From Gemmatimonadota bacterium (GTDB lineage Bacteria > Gemmatimonadota > Gemmatimonadetes > Gemmatimonadales > GWC2-71-9), in contig VGVQ01000017.1 in the NCBI GenBank assembly GCA_016874005.1, forward strand, positions 28,329 through 92,328: a DNA stretch of 64,000 nucleotides. The letters run 5' to 3'. How positions within the stretch are numbered: the first letter of the stretch is position 1; each line of letters begins with the position of its first letter. Shown here one piece after another: positions 29,036 through 37,655 of this stretch. The translations under genes and the position numbers were made by a program. The notes below the pieces were generated by a model. The model worked only from the letters and a program-made list of their open reading frames with translations. It was not told the origin of the DNA and did not search any database.

Positions 29036-29875
29036 TTAGGCGGCGGAGAGGAACGACAGCGATCCGTCCGGTACCAGGCCATCATGGGCGAGCCGCCGGA
29101 AGAAATCGGTCAGGCCGGCGAGGTGGCGGTAGGACAGGGCGTAGTCGAGGTCGGCGAGGTAGGCCTTGGTCGCCGGAACCGTCAGCGTCGCGGCCGTCGC
29201 GGCGTCCGCGGCCAACTGGTCCAGATGGTCGAGCCCCCATGCGCGCGAAGCCAGCAAGGCCTGATGAATCGCCCGGGCCCTGACCTGATCGGCATCCCGC
29301 CGGGCGGCCCAGACGGCGAACACGAACGGGAGCCCGGTCCATTCCTTCCAGGCGAGGCCCAAGTCGGTCATGTAGGGGTACTGCCCCCTGGCGGCGAGCA
29401 CCAGGGCCGCGTCGCCGATCACCAGGACGGCCTCGTGAGGCAATCGGGACAAGCTCTCGAGATCGGCGGATTCCGCTCGGGCCGTGGCGAAGTTGGGCCG
29501 GACCCGCCACCGATGCCGACAGAGCAACTCGAGCAGCAGCACGGAGGTCCGCGACGACGCGGTCCGAAGCACGGTGGCGCCATCCAGTTCGTGGACCGGC
29601 CGGCGACTGAACAGCGCCACGCTTCGGACCGGGCCGTCGCAACTGACCGCGAGATCCGGGAGGAGGTGATAGGAGGCGGCCCCGCGGGCGTATTCGACCG
29701 CCGACACGACGCTCACGTCGAGCTCGCCGGCGGCGAGGAGGTCGTTCAGCTCGGCTGCGGTCCCAGTCACGACCTCGGCATCGACCGCGATCAGACCGCG
29801 ATCGATGGCACCGTAGACCGGCTGGCAGTTGATCCAGGGAATCCGGCCGAGGCGAACGGGACGGTCGTGGTTCAT
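29036..29875 (-). CDS. mqnA: Chorismate dehydratase MqnA
   Basis: 279 residues with a periplasmic-binding-protein-like fold and no signal peptide. RLGRIPWINCQPVYGAID at the N-terminus, DVSVVSAVEYA, VALFSRRPV, VLVIGDAAL and LPFVFAVWA are the MqnA blocks. It dehydrates chorismate to 3-(1-carboxyvinyl)oxybenzoate, the substrate of MqnE encoded just upstream. ATG overlaps the mqnE stop by 4 nt. Confidence 0.94.
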   Translation of the reverse strand: MNHDRPVRLGRIPWINCQPVYGAIDRGLIAVDAEVVTGTAAELNDLLAAGELDVSVVSAVEYARGAASYHLLPDLAVSCDGPVRSVALFSRRPVHELDGATVLRTASSRTSVLLLELLCRHRWRVRPNFATARAESADLESLSRLPHEAVLVIGDAALVLAARGQYPYMTDLGLAWKEWTGLPFVFAVWAARRDADQVRARAIHQALLASRAWGLDHLDQLAADAATAATLTVPATKAYLADLDYALSYRHLAGLTDFFRRLAHDGLVPDGSLSFLSAA

Positions 29876-31062
29876 GCGGCGTGCACCGACGGCGCGAACG
29901 CCCCCGCTACAGGGGGCTCCTCGAGATCGTCGAAAGCGTCACGGATCGGCCGGTAGAAGCTGTCCCGTTCGACCGGGCGCTTGCCGGCCGCTCGAATCAG
30001 CTCCACCAGGCCGCGATACGGCAAGTGCATCGCGGTCTTGGCACCCGCCTCGTGATACACCCGCTCGTACACCACGGTGCCCTCGACATCGTCGCAGCCG
30101 AACCCGAGCACCACCTGCGACATGAACGGCGTCACCATGGGCCAGTGGGTCTTGATGTGGTCGATGTTGTCGAAATACAACCGGGCAACCGCCACATTCT
30201 TCAGGTCTTCGTAACCCGTCGTGGCCGATCCGACCCGGCCCATCTCCTCGCCCAGCTCGTTGTGGTCGGGGTGATAGGCCAGCGGAATGTAGGTGAGGAA
30301 ACCCCCGGTTTCGTCTTGGAGGTCCCGCAGCATGGTCAGATGCTCGATCCGGTCGGCCGCCGTTTCGACGTGGCCGTACAACATGGTGCAGTTGGTTCGG
30401 ATACCCAGCCGATGCGCGGTCCGGTGAACGTCGACCCATTCTTGCCCGGTGAGCTTACGCTCGGCGATGGTGGCCCGGACCGCCGTGCTGAAAACCTCGG
30501 CGCCACCGCCCGGCATGGTGTCGAGCCCGCTGTCGCGAAGGGCCAGCAGCACGGCCTCGACCGTGGTCTTTTCGATCCGGGCCAGGTGGGCGATCTCGAC
30601 GGCGGTGAGCGCCTTGATGTGAATCGTCGGGTGACGTTCTTTCAAGCCGCGAAACATCTCGGCGTAGTAGCTCAGCCGCAGCTTGGGATGGAGGCCGCCC
30701 ACGATGTGGAACTCGGTGGTGGGGGCCCCCACGGCGTGCGCCGCTTCCTGGTAGACTTCCTCGAGCGAACGGGTGTATGCCCCGTCTTCCTTCGGGAGCC
30801 GGGCGAAGGAGCAGAAAACGCAGGTGTTGCGGAGGACGCAGACGTTGGTCGGATTGAGGTGCTGATTGGCCGAAAAGAAGACCCGGTCGCCGTTCTTCCG
30901 GGCGTTGGCGTAGGCGGCGAGGGCTCCGAGGCTCAGGACATCGGAGGTTTCGAACAGGGCAATGCCGTCGGCCGGGTCGAGTCGGGTTCCACCCAGGACC
31001 TTCTCCGCGATCGGCCGTAGCGCTGGATCGCGAAAGTGGGCCGGATTGGGAGGGGCAATCAT
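29872..31062 (-). CDS. mqnE: Aminodeoxyfutalosine synthase MqnE
   Basis: 396 residues, radical SAM. FHIVGGLHPKLRLSYYAEM, HIKALTAVEI, MPGGGAEVFS and TMLYGHVE are MqnE blocks, distinct from MqnC. The enzyme adds the adenosyl radical to the MqnA product. The cluster-binding cysteines are Cys75, Cys81 and Cys84, giving CX5CX2C instead of the usual CX3CX2C; the extra two residues (Asn-Thr) are clear in the DNA and the frame is open on both sides. First gene of its operon, with a good GGAG 7 nt before the ATG. Confidence 0.93.
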   Translation of the reverse strand: MIAPPNPAHFRDPALRPIAEKVLGGTRLDPADGIALFETSDVLSLGALAAYANARKNGDRVFFSANQHLNPTNVCVLRNTCVFCSFARLPKEDGAYTRSLEEVYQEAAHAVGAPTTEFHIVGGLHPKLRLSYYAEMFRGLKERHPTIHIKALTAVEIAHLARIEKTTVEAVLLALRDSGLDTMPGGGAEVFSTAVRATIAERKLTGQEWVDVHRTAHRLGIRTNCTMLYGHVETAADRIEHLTMLRDLQDETGGFLTYIPLAYHPDHNELGEEMGRVGSATTGYEDLKNVAVARLYFDNIDHIKTHWPMVTPFMSQVVLGFGCDDVEGTVVYERVYHEAGAKTAMHLPYRGLVELIRAAGKRPVERDSFYRPIRDAFDDLEEPPVAGAFAPSVHAA

Positions 31063-31220
31063 CCTATCTCCATTCGGCGGAATTACTTAGGGCTGCAGTT
31101 GCAATCTAGCTGGCTGGGCACCGCAGGGGGAGTTGCCGGCACCAACGGGCCGTGGTCGCGGCTCGGCGGTCGGGACCGGCCACCGACCCCCGTAACCGAG
31201 GCCGGAAGGAGCGCTCGAGG

Positions 31221-31700
31221 ATGAGCTGGTGGCGAGGGAATCGGGGTGAGTGGTACGTCGTAGCCCAACTCGGGCTGTTCGGCCTGGTGGCATTTGGCCC
31301 GCGTTCCCTACCCGGGTGGCCCGCCTGGCCCGCTTTGGTCGAGGCGATCGCCAGGCCCGGCGGCGCGGTGCTGTTGGCCGCGGGAGCCATCGTGCTCGCG
31401 CTCGCCGTTCGACGACTTGGCCGCTCGCTCACCCCGCTCCCGGCGCCGACCCGGGACTCGGAGCTTGCCGTGACCGGTCCATTCGCTTTGGTAAGGCACC
31501 CGATCTATTCGGCCGTCATCCTGCTCGCCTTCGGTTGGGCACTCTTCGCCAGAGGCACCCTCACGCTCGGCTATGCGTCGCTATTGGCGGTGTTTCTCGA
31601 CCGGAAAGCCTCGCGCGAGGAGCGGTGGCTCCTGGACCGGTACCCTGGCTATGCCGACTACCGAGCCCGGGTTCGGAAGTTGATCCCGTTCCTCTACTGA
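31221..31700 (+). CDS. Isoprenylcysteine carboxyl methyltransferase-like membrane protein
   Basis: 159 residues with about four membrane spans. The C-terminal half has GPFALVRHPIYSAVIL and later EERWLLDRYPGYADYRARV, the SAM-binding RHP..Y and E-E..L...Y..Y patterns of the ICMT/PEMT superfamily. Bacterial members methylate varied small lipids, phenolics or proteins; the substrate here cannot be predicted. ATG at 31221 has GGAAGG/GAGG upstream and is favoured over the longer upstream frame. Monocistronic, divergent from mqnE, so a menaquinone-related methylation is conceivable but unsupported. Confidence 0.8.
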   Translation: MSWWRGNRGEWYVVAQLGLFGLVAFGPRSLPGWPAWPALVEAIARPGGAVLLAAGAIVLALAVRRLGRSLTPLPAPTRDSELAVTGPFALVRHPIYSAVILLAFGWALFARGTLTLGYASLLAVFLDRKASREERWLLDRYPGYADYRARVRKLIPFLY

Positions 31701-31748
31701 GGCAGCCTGTCTGTCCGGCCGGACCACCTGGCCGCGATCGAGGTCGTC

Positions 31749-31768
31749 GGCGCCCGGACTCGGGCGCC
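31749..31768. terminator. Hairpin between convergent ICMT and fabF
   Basis: GGCGCCCG, loop GACT, CGGGCGCC: a perfect 8-bp GC stem 6 nt beyond the fabF stop and 48 nt beyond the ICMT-like stop. No T tract on either strand, so it may be a bidirectional weak terminator or an mRNA 3'-end stabiliser. Confidence 0.5.
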
Positions 31769-31774
31769 CAACCG

Positions 31775-33019
31775 TCAAGGAAGGTACCGGCGGACCGCCA
31801 ACGCCACGTTATGGCCGCCGAAGCCGAAGGAATTCGACATCGCGACGTCGACTGAACGCTCGATAGCGTGGTTCGGAGCACAGTCGAGATCGCACTCCGG
31901 ATCGGGATCGGTCTGGTTGATCGTGGGCGGGATCTTGCCGGTGGTCGCAACCAACAACGAGACCCCGAACTCGAGAGCGCCCGCCGCTCCGAGCAGGTGG
32001 CCCGTCATCGATTTGGTCGAGGCGAAGATCAGCTTCCGGGCGTGATCGCCGAATACCCGCTTAACCGCGTTCGTTTCGGCGACGTCGCCGAGGGGGGTCG
32101 AGGTCCCGTGGGCGTTGACGTACCCCACCATCGTCGGTTCGACGTGTCCATCGGCGAGGCATTCCCGCATGGCGCGCTGGGCGCCTTCGCCGTCGGGCGC
32201 CGGAGCGGTCATGTGATGGGCATCCCCGCTCATGCCGTACCCGACGACTTCGCCGAGCACGGTGGCGCCTCGGGCCGTCGCGTGGGCCAGACTCTCCAAC
32301 ACCACCGCCGCGGAGCCATCGCCCAGTACGAAACCATCCCTCCCCCGGTCGAACGGCCGACTGGCCAAGGTCGGCTCGTCGTTTCGGGTCGACAGCGCCT
32401 TCATGTTCTGGAAGCCTGCGATCGCGAGACCGGTAATGGCGGCCTCGGAGCCCCCTGCCACGATGCAGTCGGCTTTGCCGGCTCGAATCGATTCGAACGC
32501 CTCACCGATCGCATGGGCCGATGAGGCGCAGGCCGAGACGGTACAGAAATTGGGACCCTTGAGGCCGTAGCGGATCGAGACGATTCCCGACGCGATGTCG
32601 GGGATGAACATCGGGACGAAGAACGGCGAAACCCGATCGGGGCCCTTCTCGAGGAATACCAGGCACTGTTCTTCGAAGGTCATCATCCCGCCGATCCCGC
32701 TGCCGATGATGACGCCGGTTCGTTCGGGACTCGGGAACTTGCCTTCGAGCCCGGCTTGCACGATGGCCTGGTGGCTGGTGGCGAGCGCCATCTGGAGGAA
32801 CAGGTCGTAGCGCCTGGCCTCCTTCCGATCGATGTACAGGAGCGGGTCGAACCCCTTCACCTCGCAAGCGAAGCGGACCTGCAACCGGCTCGGGTCGAAT
32901 TTGGCGATGGGACCAGCCCCGGACTTGCCGGCCAGCAGATTGGTCCACGTCTCCTCGACCGTGAGGCCGAGCGGCGTGACCATTCCCATCCCGGTGACGA
33001 CGACGCGGGCACCAGCCAC
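31775..33019 (-). CDS. fabF: Beta-ketoacyl-ACP synthase II
   Basis: 414 residues. Thiolase-fold condensing enzyme with nucleophile Cys164 (TVSACASSAHAIG), His304 (NAHGTSTPLGD), Lys336 and His341 (STKSMTGHLLGAAG). It elongates acyl-ACP with malonyl-ACP. GTG start lies immediately after the acpP stop with no spacer. It closes the fab operon. Confidence 0.97.
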   Translation of the reverse strand: MAGARVVVTGMGMVTPLGLTVEETWTNLLAGKSGAGPIAKFDPSRLQVRFACEVKGFDPLLYIDRKEARRYDLFLQMALATSHQAIVQAGLEGKFPSPERTGVIIGSGIGGMMTFEEQCLVFLEKGPDRVSPFFVPMFIPDIASGIVSIRYGLKGPNFCTVSACASSAHAIGEAFESIRAGKADCIVAGGSEAAITGLAIAGFQNMKALSTRNDEPTLASRPFDRGRDGFVLGDGSAAVVLESLAHATARGATVLGEVVGYGMSGDAHHMTAPAPDGEGAQRAMRECLADGHVEPTMVGYVNAHGTSTPLGDVAETNAVKRVFGDHARKLIFASTKSMTGHLLGAAGALEFGVSLLVATTGKIPPTINQTDPDPECDLDCAPNHAIERSVDVAMSNSFGFGGHNVALAVRRYLP

Positions 33020-33262
33020 CTATTTGCTTCCCATCTTGTCTTGGAGGTACTTGAGCGCATCGCCCACCGTCTTGAGCTTCTCGGCCTCTTCGTCGGGGAT
33101 GTCGATGTCGAACTCCTTCTCGAACGCCATCACCAACTCGACGGTGTCGAGCGAATCGGCGCCAAGGTCCTCCATGAAATTGGCCTGGTCGGTGAGTTTC
33201 TCGCGTTCAACGCCCAGTTCCTCGGCGATGATGTCTTTGACCTTCTCCACCATGTCACTCAT
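33020..33262 (-). CDS. acpP: Acyl carrier protein
   Basis: 80 residues, acidic. The 4'-phosphopantetheine attachment serine is Ser37 in [12 protein letters not shown]. It carries growing acyl chains between FabD, FabH, FabG and FabF, all encoded here, and hands them to PlsX. The ATG at 33262 is used; a second Met three codons later is possible. Confidence 0.98.
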   Translation of the reverse strand: MSDMVEKVKDIIAEELGVEREKLTDQANFMEDLGADSLDTVELVMAFEKEFDIDIPDEEAEKLKTVGDALKYLQDKMGSK

Positions 33263-33275
33263 GTCGTCCCCTGGG

Positions 33276-34019
33276 TTAAATGACCATCCCGCCGTCCACC
33301 ACGAGCACCTGCCCGGTCAGGTACCAAGCGAGGTCGGAGGCGAGAAACAGAACCGCACCTGCCACGTCGTCAGGTTGCCCGAGCCGTCCCAGCGCAATCT
33401 GGGATAATAAGGCGGCCCGCGCATCCGCGGGCAAGGCAGCCGTCATGTCGGTTTCGATGAAGCCAGGGGCCACGCAATTGACCAGGACGCCCCTGCTGGC
33501 ATACTCCTTGGCCACGGACTTGGTAAAGCCGATCAGCCCAGCCTTGCTGGCGGCATAGTTTGCCTGGCCCTTGTTTCCCGTGATGCCCACGACGCTGGCG
33601 ATGTTGATGATCCGACCGGCTCGCCGTTTCATCATGCCCTTGATCACCGCGCGGGTGGTATGGAAGGCACCCTTGAGGTTGGCGTTGAGCACGGCATCCC
33701 AATCGTCCGGGCTCAAGCGGATCAGCAGGTTGTCACGGGTCAGCCCGGCGTTGTTGACCAGGATTGTGATGGGCCCGAGAACCGACTCGGCGGCGGCGAT
33801 CGCGGCCTCGACCTGATCGTTTTGGGCGACATCGCAGGCGACGCCGACCGTCCGATCGCCAAGCTCCGCGGCGACCCGTTGGGCCTGGGCGATATCGCGC
33901 CCCACGATGGCGACCGACGCCCCGGCGCGATGCAGCGCCGACGCGACACCCTTGCCGATCCCGCGGGTGCTGCCGGTGACAAAGGCAACTTGGCCAGCCA
34001 GGTCGATGGTCGTGCTCAT
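33276..34019 (-). CDS. fabG: 3-oxoacyl-ACP reductase
   Basis: 247 residues, short-chain dehydrogenase. NADPH-binding TGSTRGIG at 16-23, NNAG at 89-92, catalytic Ser142, Tyr155 and Lys159 (YAASK). C-terminal [12 protein letters not shown] and [10 protein letters not shown] are FabG-typical. It reduces beta-ketoacyl-ACP. ATG overlaps the fabD stop by 4 nt; 13 nt separate it from acpP. Confidence 0.97.
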   Translation of the reverse strand: MSTTIDLAGQVAFVTGSTRGIGKGVASALHRAGASVAIVGRDIAQAQRVAAELGDRTVGVACDVAQNDQVEAAIAAAESVLGPITILVNNAGLTRDNLLIRLSPDDWDAVLNANLKGAFHTTRAVIKGMMKRRAGRIINIASVVGITGNKGQANYAASKAGLIGFTKSVAKEYASRGVLVNCVAPGFIETDMTAALPADARAALLSQIALGRLGQPDDVAGAVLFLASDLAWYLTGQVLVVDGGMVI

Positions 34020-34948
34020 CCGAGAAACCGCTCCACATCATCCGCCGTCGCAAGCGAAACGGTCGCGGCGTCGGGCAGAATGCGTTTGGTGAGGCCGGTG
34101 AGCACGTTGCCCGGTCCAATCTCGACGAACCGCAGCGGACCAGGGCCGGCAATCTCAGCCAGGGTCAGGACGCATTCGACCCACCGGACCGGCGCTGTCA
34201 CCTGGGCTTCGAGCAACTGCTTCGCCTCTCGACCGGTTCGGACCGGAGCCGCGGTGGCGTTCGCGACGACCGGAAATCGAGGATCAGCGAAGGCAACCTC
34301 ATCGAGGACATTGGCCAGGCCCCGCGCCGCGGGTGCCATCAGCGGGGAATGAAAGGCGCCGCCGACTTTGAGGGCCATGACCCGCTTTGCCCCGGCCGCC
34401 TTGCACGCCTCCGAGGCTCGGGCAACGGCCGCGGGATCTCCGGAAATCACCGTCTGGTCGGGCGCGTTTCGATTGGCCGCGACCACCTCGCCGGCCGGAC
34501 CCGAGGCGGCGCCGCACAGCTCGGCGACCCGGTCGCCATCGAGACCGAGCACCGCGGCCATGGCCCCGGGCCGCTCGGTCCCCGCTTGGTGCATCAGTTC
34601 GCCGCGCTGCCGAACGAGCCGTGCCGCGGCGATCGGCGTCAGGGTGCCGGCCGCGACGTGAGCGCTGTATTCGCCCAGGCTGTGGCCGGCCGCGCCAGCC
34701 ACGGGGCCCAGCCGGTCGCCAAGAACAGCCAGCACGGCGGCGGAATGGGCGAGGATGGCGGGCTGGGTGTTGAGGGTCCGCTGCAACTCGTCCTCGGGGC
34801 CCTGCCACATGACGTCCGTCAAGGCGAACCCCAATGCCGCGTCGATTTGCGCAAGGCAATCGGTCGCGGCGGGAAATCGCTCGGCGAGATCCCGCGCCAT
34901 CCCGACGCGTTGGGCACCCTGACCCGGAAACACCAGCACCGTTACCAT
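34016..34948 (-). CDS. fabD: Malonyl CoA-acyl carrier protein transacylase
   Basis: 310 residues. Catalytic Ser90 in GHSLGEYSA, oxyanion-loop GQGAQRVGM, and His200 in GAFHSPLM. It transfers malonyl from CoA to ACP. The ATG at 34948 overlaps the fabH stop by 7 nt; the upstream in-frame extension is a shadow of fabH. Confidence 0.97.
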   Translation of the reverse strand: MVTVLVFPGQGAQRVGMARDLAERFPAATDCLAQIDAALGFALTDVMWQGPEDELQRTLNTQPAILAHSAAVLAVLGDRLGPVAGAAGHSLGEYSAHVAAGTLTPIAAARLVRQRGELMHQAGTERPGAMAAVLGLDGDRVAELCGAASGPAGEVVAANRNAPDQTVISGDPAAVARASEACKAAGAKRVMALKVGGAFHSPLMAPAARGLANVLDEVAFADPRFPVVANATAAPVRTGREAKQLLEAQVTAPVRWVECVLTLAEIAGPGPLRFVEIGPGNVLTGLTKRILPDAATVSLATADDVERFLG

Positions 34949-35928
34949 CGAACCAGCACCGCCCCCCAGGTGAAGCCCGCCCCGAAACTCACCAGGAGGA
35001 CTACCATTCCGGGTTGGAGGCGGCCCTCGCGCTCGGCCTGCACCAGCGCCAACGGGATCGACCCGGCCGAGGTATTTCCGTAGTGCTGAACGTTGACCAT
35101 GACCTTTTCGAGGGGCACGCCCGCTTCCCCGGCGGTCGCGTTGATGATCCGCAGGTTGGCTTGGTGGGGCACGAGCAGGTCGACGTCCTCGGCCCGAAGG
35201 CCGGCCTTTCCGAGGGCTTGATGGCAGGCCTGGGCCATCCGGCGAACCGCCACCTTGAAGACTTCGCGGCCAGCCATCCGAAGGAGGTGGCGTTTTTCGG
35301 CAACCACCTGCGTGGAAGGTGGCTCGTCCGATCCACCGGCCGGGATGTAGAGCAGGTCCGACAAGGTGCCCTCGGCACCCAGCGAGGTGGCCAGAATCCC
35401 CCGGTCGTCCGTGGCCGGCACCAAGACCGCGGCGCCCGCGCCGTCGCCGAAGAGAATGGCGGTGTTGCGATCGCCCTGGTCGACGATCGACCAAACCCGA
35501 TCGCCCCCCAGCGCGAGGACATGCCGGCTGGCGCCGCTTGCGATCATCCCCTCCGCAACCGTCAGGCTGTACAGCCAGCCTGGACAGGCGGCCACCACGT
35601 CGAAGGCAGCAGCGGTGCCCCCGCCCAATCGGGCCTGCACGTCGCAGGCGGCGGACGGGAGGCGGCGAGCGGGGGTACAGGTCCCACAGATGATCGTGTC
35701 GACCGAAGAGTAGCCCACGCCGGCCCGGGTCAGTGCATCGCGCGAGGCGGCAGCGAACAAGTCGGTCTGGCTTTCATCGTCGCGGAGTTTGCGACGCTCT
35801 CGGATGCCGGTTCGCTCGACGATCCACTGGTCGGACGTTTCGAGCGTCTTCTCGAGATCGGCGTTGGTGATGACGAAGTCGGGCGCCGCCGAGCCAACCC
35901 CGGCGATGCGGGCGAAAGGTTTGCGCAT
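34942..35928 (-). CDS. fabH: Beta-ketoacyl-ACP synthase III
   Basis: 328 residues. Condensing-enzyme triad Cys115, His255 (VPHQANLRI) and Asn285 (YGNTSAGSIP). It starts fatty acid synthesis by joining acetyl- or branched acyl-CoA to malonyl-ACP. The residue after the nucleophile is proline followed by Gly-Trp (ACPGW), whereas characterised FabH usually has small residues and Phe (A-C-x-G-F); this may reshape the primer pocket. Start shares one base with the plsX stop (TGATG). Confidence 0.96.
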   Translation of the reverse strand: MRKPFARIAGVGSAAPDFVITNADLEKTLETSDQWIVERTGIRERRKLRDDESQTDLFAAASRDALTRAGVGYSSVDTIICGTCTPARRLPSAACDVQARLGGGTAAAFDVVAACPGWLYSLTVAEGMIASGASRHVLALGGDRVWSIVDQGDRNTAILFGDGAGAAVLVPATDDRGILATSLGAEGTLSDLLYIPAGGSDEPPSTQVVAEKRHLLRMAGREVFKVAVRRMAQACHQALGKAGLRAEDVDLLVPHQANLRIINATAGEAGVPLEKVMVNVQHYGNTSAGSIPLALVQAEREGRLQPGMVVLLVSFGAGFTWGAVLVRW

Positions 35929-36932
35929 CAGGCTTGCGCCGCTTCCCGGTTCGCCAGCTCGCGGCCGATGTGGCTGCTCACGTCGCGGTCGATCGATTGG
36001 ACGGCAACCCGAAGGGCATGCATGATGGCGTGGGCGTTCGAGCTACCGTGGCAGATGATCGAGGTTCCCTTCACCCCGAGCAACGGAGCGCCACCGTATT
36101 GGGAATAGTCCAACATCCGGAAGGCGCGGCGGGTTTCGGGTCGATCCCAAAGGCCCTCCCGACTGGCGAGCAAACGGACGAGACCCAGAACCGATTCGTA
36201 GAACTTGAGCACGACATTGCCGACGAAGCCGTCGCAGACCACCACGTCGAGCCGTCCCCGAGACGGGTGGCCGGAGAGAATGTCCCGCCCCTCGACGTTG
36301 CCAACGTAATTGATGCCGGGGGCGGTCTTGAGGAGCAGGTGGGCTTCCTTGACGATCGCGTTGCCCTTGCCCTCCTCTTCCCCAACATTGAGCAACCCGA
36401 CGGTCGGGGACGGTCGATCGAGAATGTCGCGAACGTAGACCGACCCGAGGTAGGCAAACCCGAGGAGTTCCCGGGCCGAACAGTCCAGATTGGTGCCGGC
36501 GTCGAGCAAGAGCACCGGCCCCTCCGCGGTCGGCAGGAGCGTCCCGACCGTCGCTCGATCGACGCCCGGATGGAGGCCGAGCAGGATGGTCGAGGCGGCA
36601 AGCATGGCGCCGGTGTTGCCAGCCGACACGAAGGCCTGGGCCTTCCCGGCCGACTGCAGACCGAGGCCCACCACGATACTGCTCTTTCGCTTCTTCCTGA
36701 CCGCGTCGAGGGGTTTGTCCGCCATCGTGATGACTTCTGGGGCGTCGGCGACATGGACCCGGGACCGATCGAGATTCGGGTACTTTGCCAGCTCGGCTTC
36801 GACCACGGCCGCTTGGCCAACCAAGGTCACGCCGAATGTCGGCGGCAATTCGCCGAGTGCTCTGACCACGCCCTCGACTTCGGTAGCCGGAGCGTGGTCA
36901 CTGCCCATCGCGTCGAGCGCGACGCGGACCAC
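35928..36932 (-). CDS. plsX: Phosphate acyltransferase PlsX
   Basis: 334 residues. N-terminal VALDAMGSDHAP, SAGNTGAMLA, LLDAGTNLDC, GLLNVGEEEGKGN, CDGFVGNVVLK and GTSIICHGSSN are all PlsX motifs. It makes acyl-phosphate from acyl-ACP for PlsY (4844-5446). GTG at 36932 chosen, 5 nt after the rpmF stop; a CTG three codons upstream would overlap that stop. The rpmF-plsX-fabH order is conserved in many bacteria. Confidence 0.97.
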   Translation of the reverse strand: MVRVALDAMGSDHAPATEVEGVVRALGELPPTFGVTLVGQAAVVEAELAKYPNLDRSRVHVADAPEVITMADKPLDAVRKKRKSSIVVGLGLQSAGKAQAFVSAGNTGAMLAASTILLGLHPGVDRATVGTLLPTAEGPVLLLDAGTNLDCSARELLGFAYLGSVYVRDILDRPSPTVGLLNVGEEEGKGNAIVKEAHLLLKTAPGINYVGNVEGRDILSGHPSRGRLDVVVCDGFVGNVVLKFYESVLGLVRLLASREGLWDRPETRRAFRMLDYSQYGGAPLLGVKGTSIICHGSSNAHAIMHALRVAVQSIDRDVSSHIGRELANREAAQA

Positions 36933-36937
36933 TCGGG

Positions 36938-37117
36938 TCAGTCCTCGACCTCGAGGCGCTTCTTCCCGCCGTAGTAGCCGCACGAACCGCAGACCCGATG
37001 CGGCAGCTTCGGCGAGCTGCACCGAGGGCATGGCTGCAGCGCGATGCCGGCGGCGGAGTGGTGACTGCGCCGCATCCGCTTTCGTGACTTCGACGTTTTT
37101 CTCTTCGGTACCGCCAT
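36938..37117 (-). CDS. rpmF: 50S ribosomal protein L32
   Basis: 59 residues. Starts AVPKRKTSKSRKRMRRSHH, the standard L32 N-terminus, followed by a zinc ribbon with Cys30, Cys33, Cys43 and Cys46 (CPRC and CGSC). The intact four-cysteine form indicates the zinc-binding type. Lies 7 nt after yceD and 5 nt before plsX. Confidence 0.97.
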   Translation of the reverse strand: MAVPKRKTSKSRKRMRRSHHSAAGIALQPCPRCSSPKLPHRVCGSCGYYGGKKRLEVED

Positions 37118-37124
37118 GGTGTCC

Positions 37125-37595
37125 TCAGGGTTTGGCTTTGGATGCAGGGCATCCGCAAGGCCCGTTGTTCAAATCGGCGCCACAGCGCTGGCACAGTCCA
37201 GCGCAACTGTCCTTACAGAGCGGGAACTGGCTCGCGGCAAGTGCCAGTTCCTCCCGTACCGCTTCGGAGACGTCGACGTGCGAGACCGGCTCCAGCAGCG
37301 GATATACGCTCGGGTCGTCCTGCAAGTCGGGATCGGCCGTGAAAAGCGCCTCGATGGGCACCTCGATCGGCGTGCTCATGTCTTTCAAGCATCGGCGGCA
37401 GGCCGTATCCAATAGCCCCTGCAACCGCCCGTGCCAGAAGAAGTCCCCACGCCCGGTCGCCTCCAGTGTGCCGTCCACGGCCAGCGGCTCGGCGAGGCTG
37501 ATGGCGAGCCCCTCGAACAACGGATCCGAGGGACTGAGTACCGCTTGGGTTGCGACTGGCCCCTTGCGAAGTTCCCGGACGTCAATCCGGAGCAT
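37125..37595 (-). CDS. yceD: YceD/DUF177 family protein, cysteine-rich
   Basis: 156 residues. The family core DTACRRCLKDMSTPIEVPIEALF (here from about residue 63) precedes the C-terminal CKDSCAGLCQRCGADLN block. Cysteines 66, 69, 127, 131, 135, 138, 147 and 149 could bind zinc. YceD is invariably linked to rpmF and is implicated in 23S rRNA processing/ribosome assembly in E. coli and plants. First gene of the rpmF-fab operon; the mRNA leader seems to be only a few nucleotides. Confidence 0.92.
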   Translation of the reverse strand: MLRIDVRELRKGPVATQAVLSPSDPLFEGLAISLAEPLAVDGTLEATGRGDFFWHGRLQGLLDTACRRCLKDMSTPIEVPIEALFTADPDLQDDPSVYPLLEPVSHVDVSEAVREELALAASQFPLCKDSCAGLCQRCGADLNNGPCGCPASKAKP

Positions 37596-37603
37596 AGCCT
37601 GTA

Positions 37604-37632
37604 AAGCTATTCTGGGAACTGGTTTAGATCAA
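37604..37632 (-). promoter_or_regulatory. Candidate promoter of the yceD-fabF operon
   Basis: Minus strand: TTGATC (37627-37632), 17-nt spacer, TAGCTT (37604-37609). Predicted start near 37597, leaving a leader of about 2 nt before the ATG at 37595. Moderate matches only (4/6 and 3/6). Confidence 0.4.
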
Positions 37633-37654
37633 GTCGAACGGCCGGCCGCTCGAC
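37633..37654 (-). terminator. Hairpin directly after ndk
   Basis: Nearly perfect inverted repeat with 11-nt arms (GTCGAACGGCC against GGCCGCTCGAC, one mismatch) starting 1 nt after the ndk stop. On the minus strand it is followed by TTGATCTAAACC rather than a T tract, so it is a weak terminator at best; it separates the sucCD-ndk unit from the yceD promoter. Confidence 0.45.
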
Positions 37655-37655
37655 C

